Assembly: GCA_001768565.1 (NCBI GenBank)
Contig: MEOE01000001.1
Span: 1 to 64,000 of the forward strand
Length of the DNA stretch: 64,000 nucleotides
Reading direction: 5' to 3'
DNA from: Bacteroidetes bacterium GWF2_33_16
GTDB lineage: Bacteria > Bacteroidota > Bacteroidia > Bacteroidales > UBA12077
In this document: positions 16,865-25,191 of the stretch, piece by piece
Layout: the number at the start of each line of letters is the position of its first letter
How positions within the stretch are numbered: position 1 is the first letter of the stretch
The notes under the pieces: generated by a model
Databases searched by the model: none
What the model was told of the DNA's origin: nothing
The model's input: only the letters and a program-made list of their open reading frames with translations
Program-made: the position numbers and the translations under genes

Positions 16865-17911
16865 ATGACAAAATTAATTAAATTCAAAATTTTCATTGGA
16901 ACAATAATAATTGTAGCATTTCAAAGCTGTTCTAATGAGAACAAGTTTAATAAAGAAATTGAACTTTGGCCTAAAATTGAACCTTTTCAAACTGGTTATT
17001 TAAAAGTATCAGATATCCATGAAATATATTATGAATTGTGCGGTAATCCTGAGGGAATCCCAGTATTCGTTATACATGGTGGACCAGGGCTAGGTTGTAA
17101 CTCTTATATGCGTTGCTTTTTTAATCCAAATAAATATTTAATTGTACTACACGATCAAAGAGGATGCGGAAGGTCTATACCAAATAAGGAAATAAATGAT
17201 AATAATACAAACGCATTAATAGGAGATATTGAGCAATTAAGGTTACATTTAAAGCTAGACAAAATAATTCTTTTTGGAGGCTCATGGGGCTCCACACTTA
17301 GCCTTGCCTATGCAGAAAAATACCCGGAAAATATCAAAGCAATGGTTCTAAGAGGTATTTATTTTGCAACTATAGATGAAGAAAAGAGCTACTATCCACG
17401 ATTGAAAAACTATTTTCCTGAACTATACGAAAGCTGTATGGAGTTAATACCAGATTCGATTTCAGAGTTAAATAGCATTGCATTTTATAAATTATACCTA
17501 TCAAACCATGATGTATGGGAAAAAAATCTAAAAATCATAGACGGACTGGATTACAAAAGCGCTGTTCTTTATATTAGTGATGAAGAACTGGATGAATACT
17601 ATAATTTAGAGAGTAATATTAGTGAATTAAATAAATCGTATGCAATTTTTTATCATTACGTGGCAAATTCCTGTTTCCTGGAAGATGGTCAACTTCTTAA
17701 TAATTTATCTAAAATTCATGGAATACCAGTTACTATCATAAATGGACGCTTCGATATGAAATGCCCTCCACTTAATGCATATATCTTACATAAAAACTTG
17801 CCCGGTTCAAAGCTTATAATAACTGATCAAGCCGGGCATACCATGACTGAAGAAACAACTGAAATAGAGCTGATAAAAGCAATGAAAGAACTTGAAACCA
17901 AATTGAATTAA
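16865..17911 (+). CDS. Lipoprotein alpha/beta hydrolase, prolyl iminopeptidase family (S33)
   Basis: The 348-residue protein is a lipoprotein (signal peptide, Cys22 in FQSC) with an alpha/beta-hydrolase fold of the prolyl aminopeptidase type. HGGPG (71-75) forms the oxyanion hole, DQRGCGRS (97-104) is the typical family block, GGSWGS holds the nucleophile S140, NGRFDMKCPP supplies the acid and QAGHTM the catalytic His. It should remove N-terminal proline from peptides, here on the periplasmic side or cell surface, whereas most homologues are cytosolic. Single gene between repeat clusters. Confidence 0.85.
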   Translation: MTKLIKFKIFIGTIIIVAFQSCSNENKFNKEIELWPKIEPFQTGYLKVSDIHEIYYELCGNPEGIPVFVIHGGPGLGCNSYMRCFFNPNKYLIVLHDQRGCGRSIPNKEINDNNTNALIGDIEQLRLHLKLDKIILFGGSWGSTLSLAYAEKYPENIKAMVLRGIYFATIDEEKSYYPRLKNYFPELYESCMELIPDSISELNSIAFYKLYLSNHDVWEKNLKIIDGLDYKSAVLYISDEELDEYYNLESNISELNKSYAIFYHYVANSCFLEDGQLLNNLSKIHGIPVTIINGRFDMKCPPLNAYILHKNLPGSKLIITDQAGHTMTEETTEIELIKAMKELETKLN

Positions 17912-17985
17912 ATAAAAATTCAAAAAATATACAATTAAAATATTTTAGGTAGCTTTTGCTATAGGTACTTTAATAAAACAATAAT

Positions 17986-18031
17986 GCAGTTGAAAAACTG
18001 CAAAGCGCATAGGATTCGTGCTTTGCTTTTT
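17986..18031 (+). terminator. Terminator after the prolyl iminopeptidase gene
   Basis: GCAAAGC (18000-18006) and GCTTTGC (18020-18026) form a stem followed by TTTTTA. An overlapping stem GCAGTT / AACTGC (17986-18001) precedes it. Confidence 0.6.
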
Positions 18032-18040
18032 ATTTACAAG

Positions 18041-18055
18041 CTCTGGCGAATTGAG
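18041..18055 (+). repeat. CTCTGGCGAATTGAG hairpin module
   Basis: One-module copy of the dispersed palindromic repeat, 10 bp after the T run of the preceding terminator. Confidence 0.55.
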
Positions 18056-18109
18056 TTTTGATTGGCTCGCATCTGAAGACGCGCACGAACTAGTGTAGAT
18101 GCAAAAAAA

Positions 18110-18283
18110 CTAAAGCTTTAAATATGTTATTTTTGATTTATTAAAGTTAATACCAATTTTTTTCTCCAAAACTTTCTCAGTTTCAAAAACTCTTTCGTCT
18201 TTTGAAAGAGCGTTAATGCTTGTAAACCTTATAATCATAGGTTTACCTGCATATAAAACAAATGTAATGTATTTGTATCCCAT
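18110..18283 (-). CDS. Small hypothetical protein (57 residues)
   Basis: This frame starts with ATG at 18283 (MGYKYITFVLYAGKP) and ends at TAG at 18110. The composition (KDERVFETEKVLEKKIG in the middle, a beta-like N terminus) is protein-like, not the Lys/Asn/Phe pattern of random AT-rich DNA. No family recognised and no promoter element evident. It may be a remnant of a larger gene. Otherwise the 900-bp spacer holds only repeat modules. Confidence 0.35.
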   Translation of the reverse strand: MGYKYITFVLYAGKPMIIRFTSINALSKDERVFETEKVLEKKIGINFNKSKITYLKL

Positions 18284-18477
18284 ATTTTGACATTTTAATT
18301 GTTACTAAATTCAAGTAATAAATAAAACTTTTTCATTATTAAGATTAATAATAATCCTTTTGGAATGTACTTTCTAGTTTCTCAACATTTTTATACACAT
18401 CTATCTACATTGTCTATCCGTTTTAGGGCAGAGTAAAAATGAACGGTAACGGGACAAGCATCGTTAAATTTTTATAA

Positions 18478-18549
18478 CCTCAGGCGAACTAAGTGTTCGA
18501 GAAACAATTAACCACGCATTTTTTTGTTTGCAACTTCAGGTGAACAGAG
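18478..18549 (+). repeat. Two CTCAGGCGAA hairpin modules
   Basis: CCTCAGGCGAACTAAG (18478-18493) and CTTCAGGTGAACAGAG (18534-18549) lie in the same orientation as the other copies. They sit about 270-340 bp before the radical SAM gene. Confidence 0.6.
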
Positions 18550-18817
18550 TTTGATTGGTATGCACATGTATAAACAATCTCTGTCGAACTGAAATTGAGA
18601 ATCCATGGGAAAAGTGTAAGAAAGTTATTATATTTGCTAGAACTTAGAGATTTGGTGCTAATTAGCCTATAATTGCATTAAAAGAAATTCATCAATGGCT
18701 CTATGAAAAACAAATAAAACTAACTTTGCTGTAAAAATTAAATATTTATCTTGAGGTCATGGAAAGGTCCGGAATGTCACCTGGATAATTTTTGCATGAT
18801 TCAAAAAGAAAGTTTCA

Positions 18818-20479
18818 ATGTCAAAAACAGAAGTAGTAAATAACCCGCTTTCAATCCTTCTTATTAGTGTTTCATCACCCGAGCATTATGCCCTTTGGAA
18901 TGCGCTCTCCATTGAAACTCTTGCTGGAGATATTAAGGGAACTTTTGGTAACAAAGTACAAGTTAGGATTAATCGAATTCGTCAAAATACTGATATTGAC
19001 GTGGTAATTGAGAATTTGGATCCTGCAACAGGAATAATTGGGATATCTGTTGAATTAGGTTCATTACTACTTATTAAAGTTTTAGTCGAAAGATTGAAAA
19101 CCCATTTGAAATCCCAAAATTTTAAACCCACTATCGTTTTCGGTAATACAATTCCTACCTATCAACCTGACTTATTCTTTGATATTTGGCCTTCGGCAAT
19201 TGTAGTAAGAGGCGAAGGTGAGTTTTCATTTAGGGGTATTGTCAATCATTTACTAAACAACAAACGACTTGACGAAATTCCTTCACTTGTTTTTCGTAAA
19301 GATGGGGTTAAAGTTAGTACACGTTTTACCCCTCCAGATCTTACTTTACTAAAACATTCACCAACACTTGACACCATTAACGAAGTTCTATCCTGCAACG
19401 GGAGTGCTTTAATGGAGACAAGCCGAGGTTGTCCATGGTCGCGTTGTTCCTACTGTTCTATCGCTTCGTTTCGCAACGGAAGGAAATGGGAATCGTTACC
19501 TTTGGAAAGAATTAGGGAAAATCTTATAAAACTAATTGACGCTGGTGTGCAGGAAATAGAATTTACCGATGCAGATTTCATGGGTGGACGTTCCATTGAA
19601 CATACTGAACGAATTCAACAATTATCAAAAATAATTAGGGATGTTTCACTCTTTTACAATAAGCAAATTTCGTTTCGTGTTTTTCTTACCCCTCAAATAC
19701 TTTACAGGCCTGAAGATGAAGAAGGAAATATTAGAATAAAAAAAGCTCTTGAGAGTCTTAAAGCGGCCGGGATGTCGAAGGTATATCTAGGAGTAGAATC
19801 TGGCTGTCAATCCCAAATCAACAGGTACAAAAAAGGAAGTAAATTAAGTGCACATAGCCATGTTATTAATATGCTCAGAAAAGAAATTGGTTGTGAGATT
19901 GACTTCGGATTTTTGCTGTTTGATCCAAATTTAACATTAAAGGAAATGTCATCCGATATTAAATTCTTTAAAGATCAAGATCTTCTACGAGGAAATCAAT
20001 GGCCATTCAGACCCATAAGAGTTGTGCACGACACCCCTTTACACAAAACACTTTTGGAGGCCGGACAACTTGGGGAATTCGATGAGAACCTTCTGAATTA
20101 TTCTTACAGTTTCTCAGATAAAAAAGTCCAAATAATTGCAGATATCGTAGATAATCTAAGTGCCGAAACAAGGGAAATATTCTATGCTGTTAAAACTATA
20201 TCAAAGCTGCAAATATCTCCCGGTAAACAAACCAAAGCTGCAATATGTGCTTTAGATATTGTTAAAGAAAATGCATTGATTTATCTTGATCTTATGGAAG
20301 CTTTAGAAAAACAAATTAAGAAGAAAATACCTGACATTGAACCCTATAAACAACTTGCCAGAAAACACATAGACAATCTTATTAAAAAAACCAAACATGA
20401 AGTTGAGAAAGGATTACTTATAGAACATGCTGATTTTCTTTTACAACGAATTAAAGAATATCAAGAATTAAAACAGTAA
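18818..20479 (+). CDS. B12-binding-type radical SAM protein
   Basis: The 553-residue enzyme has an N-terminal Rossmann-like region of the cobalamin-binding type (residues 10-165; no DxHxxG motif is visible, so B12 may not be bound) and a radical SAM barrel from about residue 195. The 4Fe-4S motif is C205-x4-C210-x2-C213 (SRGCPWSRCSYC), with a spacing one residue longer than the classical Cx3Cx2C. The GE-like motif EFTDADFMGG and the LGVESGCQSQINRYKKG block follow. A helical C terminus of about 120 residues is added. No neighbours hint at the substrate. Confidence 0.82.
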   Translation: MSKTEVVNNPLSILLISVSSPEHYALWNALSIETLAGDIKGTFGNKVQVRINRIRQNTDIDVVIENLDPATGIIGISVELGSLLLIKVLVERLKTHLKSQNFKPTIVFGNTIPTYQPDLFFDIWPSAIVVRGEGEFSFRGIVNHLLNNKRLDEIPSLVFRKDGVKVSTRFTPPDLTLLKHSPTLDTINEVLSCNGSALMETSRGCPWSRCSYCSIASFRNGRKWESLPLERIRENLIKLIDAGVQEIEFTDADFMGGRSIEHTERIQQLSKIIRDVSLFYNKQISFRVFLTPQILYRPEDEEGNIRIKKALESLKAAGMSKVYLGVESGCQSQINRYKKGSKLSAHSHVINMLRKEIGCEIDFGFLLFDPNLTLKEMSSDIKFFKDQDLLRGNQWPFRPIRVVHDTPLHKTLLEAGQLGEFDENLLNYSYSFSDKKVQIIADIVDNLSAETREIFYAVKTISKLQISPGKQTKAAICALDIVKENALIYLDLMEALEKQIKKKIPDIEPYKQLARKHIDNLIKKTKHEVEKGLLIEHADFLLQRIKEYQELKQ

Positions 20480-20611
20480 GACTAAAAAAAATAGTTATTT
20501 AAAAATATCCTCTTCTTTTTCCAATGATGCTATTCATTAAGAGTAATTTAACCAATTTTTATTTTATTATCTTTAGTGTAATAAACCTAAAATAATTATT
20601 TCTTCTTGATT

Positions 20612-21541
20612 TTACCTCTCTGTCGCATTTTTTTTATTAAAAATTTTCTTTTCATTAATTGAGGCTATATATGCAGTTTCTAAAACATAGAAAATTTCTC
20701 TAACTCTTTGAAAGTGTATAAATTTTTCTATTTCTCGTTTGCCCATTGTTGCAAATAAAAGCACCAATGATGATAATAATGAAGGAACTATTAAATATAA
20801 ACTCGTCCAAGTTGGCCAGAATAATTCCAATGAAAAAATTAAAATATTGGTAACCAGACATATTGATGAAATATATTTCATATATCTCAATAAGTGCCAA
20901 ATAGATCCCATTAGTCTTGAATGTGCCTCATTTTTTATTATATCGCCCATTTTATCAGGATGAAAGAATTGTATTCTAATTTTTAATGAATTAATAAATT
21001 GTGTTGATTTCGCTCCAATGTCTTTTTCATTTCCCTCCCAAGGAATAAATTGTGCTAAGTAATCAAATTTTCTTGCTTTCAAATATTCTTTAAGATATTT
21101 GTATGGATATGATGCTTTAAAATCTTTATTATCATTTTCTGTTACTCGTTCAACCCAGGTTTCTTTTTGTCCAAGAGGCATATCCTTCCAGATTCTTATT
21201 AAACTTGCCGTATCAGCTTTATTGGGATCTTTTCTATATAAGAACTGTCCTAATACATACGATGATATCAAAACCAATACAACCAAATACCACGAGAAAG
21301 AACCAATCCCTTTACTAATAGAGCTAATAATACCTATGGTATCAATATCACTATTACATTTGTTAATAAGTATAATTACCCTAAACTGATGAATTAAGTA
21401 TGCAAGTGATGATCCGCATGTAATCAACAGGGTAACACCAAATAACAGCCCAGGAATAAGGGCACCGAGAAAATCAACAAAAAAATCACTTATACCAAAA
21501 TCCTTTTTTAGTTTAAAATTCGACTCATCGTTATCTGCCAT
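20612..21541 (-). CDS. Hypothetical membrane protein
   Basis: A 309-residue protein with about four transmembrane helices: a pair near residues 25-50 and 70-100, a cytosolic domain of roughly 115 residues (rich in charged and aromatic residues, with KDMPLGQKETWVERVTENDN), then a second pair near 222-270 and a charged C-terminal tail. No family recognised. It stands next to the SEFIR-ankyrin and SIR2 genes in the same orientation, which is a setting where defence-associated membrane proteins occur, but there is no direct evidence for that role. Confidence 0.6.
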   Translation of the reverse strand: MADNDESNFKLKKDFGISDFFVDFLGALIPGLLFGVTLLITCGSSLAYLIHQFRVIILINKCNSDIDTIGIISSISKGIGSFSWYLVVLVLISSYVLGQFLYRKDPNKADTASLIRIWKDMPLGQKETWVERVTENDNKDFKASYPYKYLKEYLKARKFDYLAQFIPWEGNEKDIGAKSTQFINSLKIRIQFFHPDKMGDIIKNEAHSRLMGSIWHLLRYMKYISSICLVTNILIFSLELFWPTWTSLYLIVPSLLSSLVLLFATMGKREIEKFIHFQRVREIFYVLETAYIASINEKKIFNKKNATER

Positions 21542-21693
21542 AGTATCTTTTTATAATGATTAGTTTAGTTTAGTTTATCTTACATTAACTTGCATTTGCA
21601 TATAAATATAACATTTTTTATTTTAAGTACTCTATTTACTTATCATTTACTTAAAACACGATTAAATTACCCTGGCAAACCACTTTAATATCG

Positions 21694-21750
21694 TGTCTCA
21701 GGCAGAGCCTAAGACAAGCACCCTTTTATATTAACCTCAGGCAAATTGTG
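21694..21750 (+). repeat. TGTCTCAGGC stem-loop plus hairpin module
   Basis: TGTCT-C-AGGC pairs with GCCT-A-AGACA (21694-21716) around the loop AGA with one C/A mismatch. Eighteen bp later comes CCTCAGGCAAATTGTG (21735-21750), a degenerate CTCAGGCGAACTGAG. The order is the same as at 27180-27239. Confidence 0.7.
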
Positions 21751-21763
21751 TATTATCAAACTA

Positions 21764-22705
21764 CTATTTATTAGCAAGAAATTCCTCTTTCATTTTTTTT
21801 ACCAAGTCGAACATTCCCATACTAATTGCAAGGGATAATGGTGTACTTTTAGTAATTTTACTCATAAAGTTAATATTGGCACCGTTACGTATTAATTCCA
21901 TAACAATATCATCTAATTTTGATGCTACAGCTAAAAATAGTGGTGGATCAGAATATTCATGCTTTAAAAAATTAACATCAGCCCCGCATTTAATTAGGTA
22001 TTTTACCATATTAATATCTTTTTTTATAATCGCAGTCATTAAGGGAGTAAGACTACCGCTTTCATCTGTGCTATTCAAATTAATTCCTAACTGAACTAAT
22101 TTTTCTATTGCAGCATAATCACATTTATTCACAAAACCAATTAATTGTGTAATACTACTTCGATCAAAGAAATCTGACACCTTTGCTTTTGGCTCTAATG
22201 ACTTTAGTTTACCCAATATAGGTTTTTCTATTAATGGTTGATTTGTAAGTCTTCTATAAAGTTTCTCATATTCTGTATCAGGTTTTGAATAGTAATATGT
22301 AAAAGATCTTAAAGGTGTTGGTATAAATTCAGGTTTTTGATTTTCAAATAATACTGGAATGAACTTCGTATTTATAGTACCTGCATCATAAATATATTGA
22401 TATATTAAAGCACCTTCCCAAGGTACTCCAAGAGATTGTTCCTCACCCATAACTCGACTATAATATTTACTAGTGCATATCATTAGTACAAAATTTGCAT
22501 CTCGAATCATTTTATCAATCCAGCGAGGCCAACCCTCTGGTGGAGACATTATATATTGATCTAAAATTGTTTCGATGCCTTCTTCACGCAAACGATTTGA
22601 AAACTTTAGCACATTTTCACAATGGTTTACTGAATCATGACTATAACTGATAAAAACAATCGGTGATTCCATATAGTTTTTTTTAGTATTTAACATTTTA
22701 CCCAA
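21764..22705 (-). CDS. SEFIR domain fused to ankyrin repeats
   Basis: Residues 13-160 form a SEFIR domain, a relative of TIR: PIVFISYSHDSVNHCENVLKF, LREEGIETILDQY, W-RWIDKMIRDANFVLMICTSKYY and the GVPWEGALI block. Residues 185-310 hold three to four ankyrin repeats (CDYAAIEKLVQLGINLNS, LTPLMTAIIKKDINMVKYLIKCGADVNF, DIVMELIRNGANINF). SEFIR domains signal by homotypic contact or, in bacteria, can act as NAD-consuming effectors; here ankyrin repeats would be the sensor. The first 11 codons are doubtful; MESPIV (start 22672) is also possible. Probably an immunity-type gene, independent of the next gene. Confidence 0.8.
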   Translation of the reverse strand: MGKMLNTKKNYMESPIVFISYSHDSVNHCENVLKFSNRLREEGIETILDQYIMSPPEGWPRWIDKMIRDANFVLMICTSKYYSRVMGEEQSLGVPWEGALIYQYIYDAGTINTKFIPVLFENQKPEFIPTPLRSFTYYYSKPDTEYEKLYRRLTNQPLIEKPILGKLKSLEPKAKVSDFFDRSSITQLIGFVNKCDYAAIEKLVQLGINLNSTDESGSLTPLMTAIIKKDINMVKYLIKCGADVNFLKHEYSDPPLFLAVASKLDDIVMELIRNGANINFMSKITKSTPLSLAISMGMFDLVKKMKEEFLANK

Positions 22706-22736
22706 TGAGCTTATGACAATCTTACTTTTATTTTAA

Positions 22737-22753
22737 CCTCAGGCGAACTGGAG
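22737..22753 (+). repeat. CTCAGGCGAACTG hairpin module
   Basis: CCTCAGGCGAACTGGAG preceded by ACTTTTATTTTAA. The 35 bp around it nearly repeat 25955-25990, showing that a longer unit than the hairpin was copied. Confidence 0.65.
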
Positions 22754-22809
22754 CAGGTCTTCGCTAAAGGAGTGAAACTATTTTTATACCTGACTAATCC
22801 CCTAATATA

Positions 22810-24879
22810 TTATAAACACTGTTGTGTCCAATTATTAATTTCTATCTCCCAATTACTGATGAGATCTTCCATTATTTCCTTAATGTCTTCCGTATTTATA
22901 AATTTATATATATTAAATGAATTAATGGATTTCAGCCTATTATGTAGATTGAAAAAGAACAAATAATCACAAATCGAAATTGAGTCATTCTCAATTGTTA
23001 TAAAATCATTAAAGCTTGTTAATAACTCATTTTCTACATAAGTTGTTTCGCCATAATCACCATGCTTAACCAATATTTCTTGTGACAGATTATCTAAGTT
23101 ATTTTTTATATTATTATATTCTTCAACTAAGTAATCTATATTACTTTTCAAAATATATTTGCTTGGCTGCAAAAATCCAAGTTTTTCTTTATTCAAGTGG
23201 TTATTTACCGAAAAAAATAAATTACTGAAAATTACAAATGGTGAACTTATAGGAAATTCTCTTATGTTAATCTCTCTTTTAGAAACTTTAATTATGTTAC
23301 TAAAAAAAAATTTGTTTTTAATCTTAAAGTGCTTATCAAATTCATATAAAGTAAACCTTGAGTTACCCAAGAGGCTAAGGGATAGTACACTTTCAATGGA
23401 GTAAAAATCTTCAATTAGAAAAAGCTGCATTGCAGAAAGGCAAAAGCGATGATATGCTTGATACAGCTCAATAATATTATCACTGTTTTTATAAACACAC
23501 AACCTAAGCCAAATGGTAATTAAATTCTGGTATATTCTGTTTTTAACTGATTCATAATTATAGTTAGGTCTAAAACCACGAGCCAAAGTTCCAAAAATAT
23601 CCGAGCTATCCTCAATTGGGCAACCAGTGGTTAAAACACTACAAATAAATGGGTCTCCTACCTTGAGACCTAATTCAAAATCAGTGCGGGTAATAATTAC
23701 AATATCAAATTGTCTGTTATTTGTTTCTTTATTTTGTATCCTAATGAAAGGTTTATCTATATAATTCTCATTTGAAATAATTAATAGGTCTAAATCTGAG
23801 TTTTTAGTCGATAATACTCCATATTTGGCAAAAGAACCAAACAGTATAATGGTTGATTCAGGAACAAAAAAGGATTGTTTCTTAATGTATTTGAGACCTT
23901 TCCTTAATTCAAATGCATTTTGAGTAAGTGAAAGTGGTAAAGACTCCTTTGGAAACATATTTCTGGTTTCGAGTATTAACAAAGGAAGATGAGAATGATC
24001 TTTATACAAAATAGGTTCTATTCTGTAGTTCGACTTTAATAATTCATTTTCTATTTCTGTAATATTATCTTCATGCATAATTGCGATATGCTGATATGAG
24101 CTTGAGTATTTGATTGATTCTCGAAGTAAAAGCAATAGTTCAGGATCTGAAATTGAAAATCCTATAAAAATCACCATTTTGGTAGCAAAAATATGCCTTA
24201 ATAATCTTAAGGTCCTGGGCCATTTTTCATAAAAATAAAAATCTAAATAATCAGACTCATCTATAATTAATCTTTGAGACTGATTTATAGTCCCGTGAAT
24301 TTTAAATATATAGTTCTCTTTAAGATTTTGGGGTAACAGGATTTCCTCAGCTTGATTTTCATCAGTATAAGTAATAGGAGTTTTCTTGAATCTATTAATA
24401 TTTTGCTTATTAATAATATCTTCAAATATTGGATCATAATTAGTTGTTATAATTGGTACACCAAAGTCAAGTATAGCCAAATGCAATAAATCATTTGAAT
24501 TCTTACTTTTTAACCTCTTTTCTATTATGCTACCTATTATTCTATCAATTGCGAGATCTTTATTTGCATTATCAAGAATTGAATATTTTTTTATTGCTTC
24601 TGCAGCAATAGAAAACTTACCCTTTTTAATAAGATAAATAATTTCTTCTTTTTTTTCTTCATTCGAAATATTTACTTCGGAGAGAAGGCTATTCAGCAAT
24701 TCACTCCAATTAGGAATATCTGGATTATATGCTTTTGAAACACCAGAACCAACAAAAAACACAAGATTATTACTTTGAATGGCATGAAATATTGTATTTG
24801 ACTTGCGATAGATTGCAGATAAGTCAAATGAATATGGATTTAACTCAGAAATTTTGTTTTGATCTTTCATAACTTTCAT
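22810..24879 (-). CDS. SIR2 domain fused to a Pol-beta-type nucleotidyltransferase
   Basis: The 689-residue protein has a SIR2 NAD-binding domain at about 30-310: FFVGSGVSKA (GSGVS 44-48), TTNYD (145-149), FKIHGTIN with H195, and GFSISDPE (240-247). It is the SIR2_2-like type found in prokaryotic defence proteins, which degrade NAD on infection. A nucleotidyltransferase core follows: GS at 348-349, then D362, D364 (GSF-x11-SDLDLL) and the third acidic residue D392 (QFDIVI). Residues 430-689 are helical and unassigned, perhaps a HEPN- or KNTase-C-like domain. No other gene appears to belong to it. Combining NAD depletion with nucleotidyl transfer in one chain suggests a self-contained defence or toxin protein. 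Confidence 0.82.
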   Translation of the reverse strand: MKVMKDQNKISELNPYSFDLSAIYRKSNTIFHAIQSNNLVFFVGSGVSKAYNPDIPNWSELLNSLLSEVNISNEEKKEEIIYLIKKGKFSIAAEAIKKYSILDNANKDLAIDRIIGSIIEKRLKSKNSNDLLHLAILDFGVPIITTNYDPIFEDIINKQNINRFKKTPITYTDENQAEEILLPQNLKENYIFKIHGTINQSQRLIIDESDYLDFYFYEKWPRTLRLLRHIFATKMVIFIGFSISDPELLLLLRESIKYSSSYQHIAIMHEDNITEIENELLKSNYRIEPILYKDHSHLPLLILETRNMFPKESLPLSLTQNAFELRKGLKYIKKQSFFVPESTIILFGSFAKYGVLSTKNSDLDLLIISNENYIDKPFIRIQNKETNNRQFDIVIITRTDFELGLKVGDPFICSVLTTGCPIEDSSDIFGTLARGFRPNYNYESVKNRIYQNLITIWLRLCVYKNSDNIIELYQAYHRFCLSAMQLFLIEDFYSIESVLSLSLLGNSRFTLYEFDKHFKIKNKFFFSNIIKVSKREINIREFPISSPFVIFSNLFFSVNNHLNKEKLGFLQPSKYILKSNIDYLVEEYNNIKNNLDNLSQEILVKHGDYGETTYVENELLTSFNDFITIENDSISICDYLFFFNLHNRLKSINSFNIYKFINTEDIKEIMEDLISNWEIEINNWTQQCL

Positions 24880-25006
24880 GTTTTAGTAAAAAGAACATTT
24901 TGGTTCAGGTCTTTAGATTTTTTTTGTATTGTAGAATCTATTGGTTCGAACTGCATCCAAGCTAATCAGCCAGCGGAATTACAAATTTCACTTAACCATG
25001 ATATCG

Positions 25007-25092
25007 TGTCTCAGGCTATCCCGAAAGTCCCGATAACTATCGGGATCGGGACTAAGACAAGCTTCTTATTCTATAACCTCTGGCGAACGAAG
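25007..25092 (+). repeat. TGTCTCAGGC stem-loop carrying a CCCGATA hairpin in its loop
   Basis: The arms TGTCTCAGGC (25007-25016) and AAGACA (25054-25059) enclose CCCGATAACTATCGGG and flanking AGTCCCG / CGGGACT, so one hairpin sits inside the loop of another. CCTCTGGCGAACGAAG (25077-25092) follows. Confidence 0.7.
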
Positions 25093-25120
25093 TATTTGAC
25101 AATCCTCCTTTTGTATTAAG

Positions 25121-25191
25121 CTCAGGCGAACTGGGCGAATTTAACAATGCCCGGACTGCATCCCGATAACTATCGGGACCGCGCTAGCTGG
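25121..25191 (+). repeat. Composite repeat overlapping the end of a gene
   Basis: Modules in order: CTCAGGCGAACTGGG, CGAATTTAACAATGCCCGG, CCCGATAACTATCGGG and CGCGCTAGCTGG. The right half (25141-25191) forms the last codons and stop of the minus-strand membrane-protein gene. Confidence 0.75.

Noticed and set aside
18100..18817. An RNA gene or riboswitch upstream of the radical SAM gene
   Set aside because: No cobalamin-riboswitch-like conserved box or strong extended fold is visible by eye; only repeat modules are found.
21764..24879. SEFIR-ankyrin and SIR2 genes as one two-gene operon
   Set aside because: A repeat hairpin with a T-rich flank and about 100 bp lie between them, and each has the form of a self-contained effector. 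Co-transcription cannot be shown from sequence.
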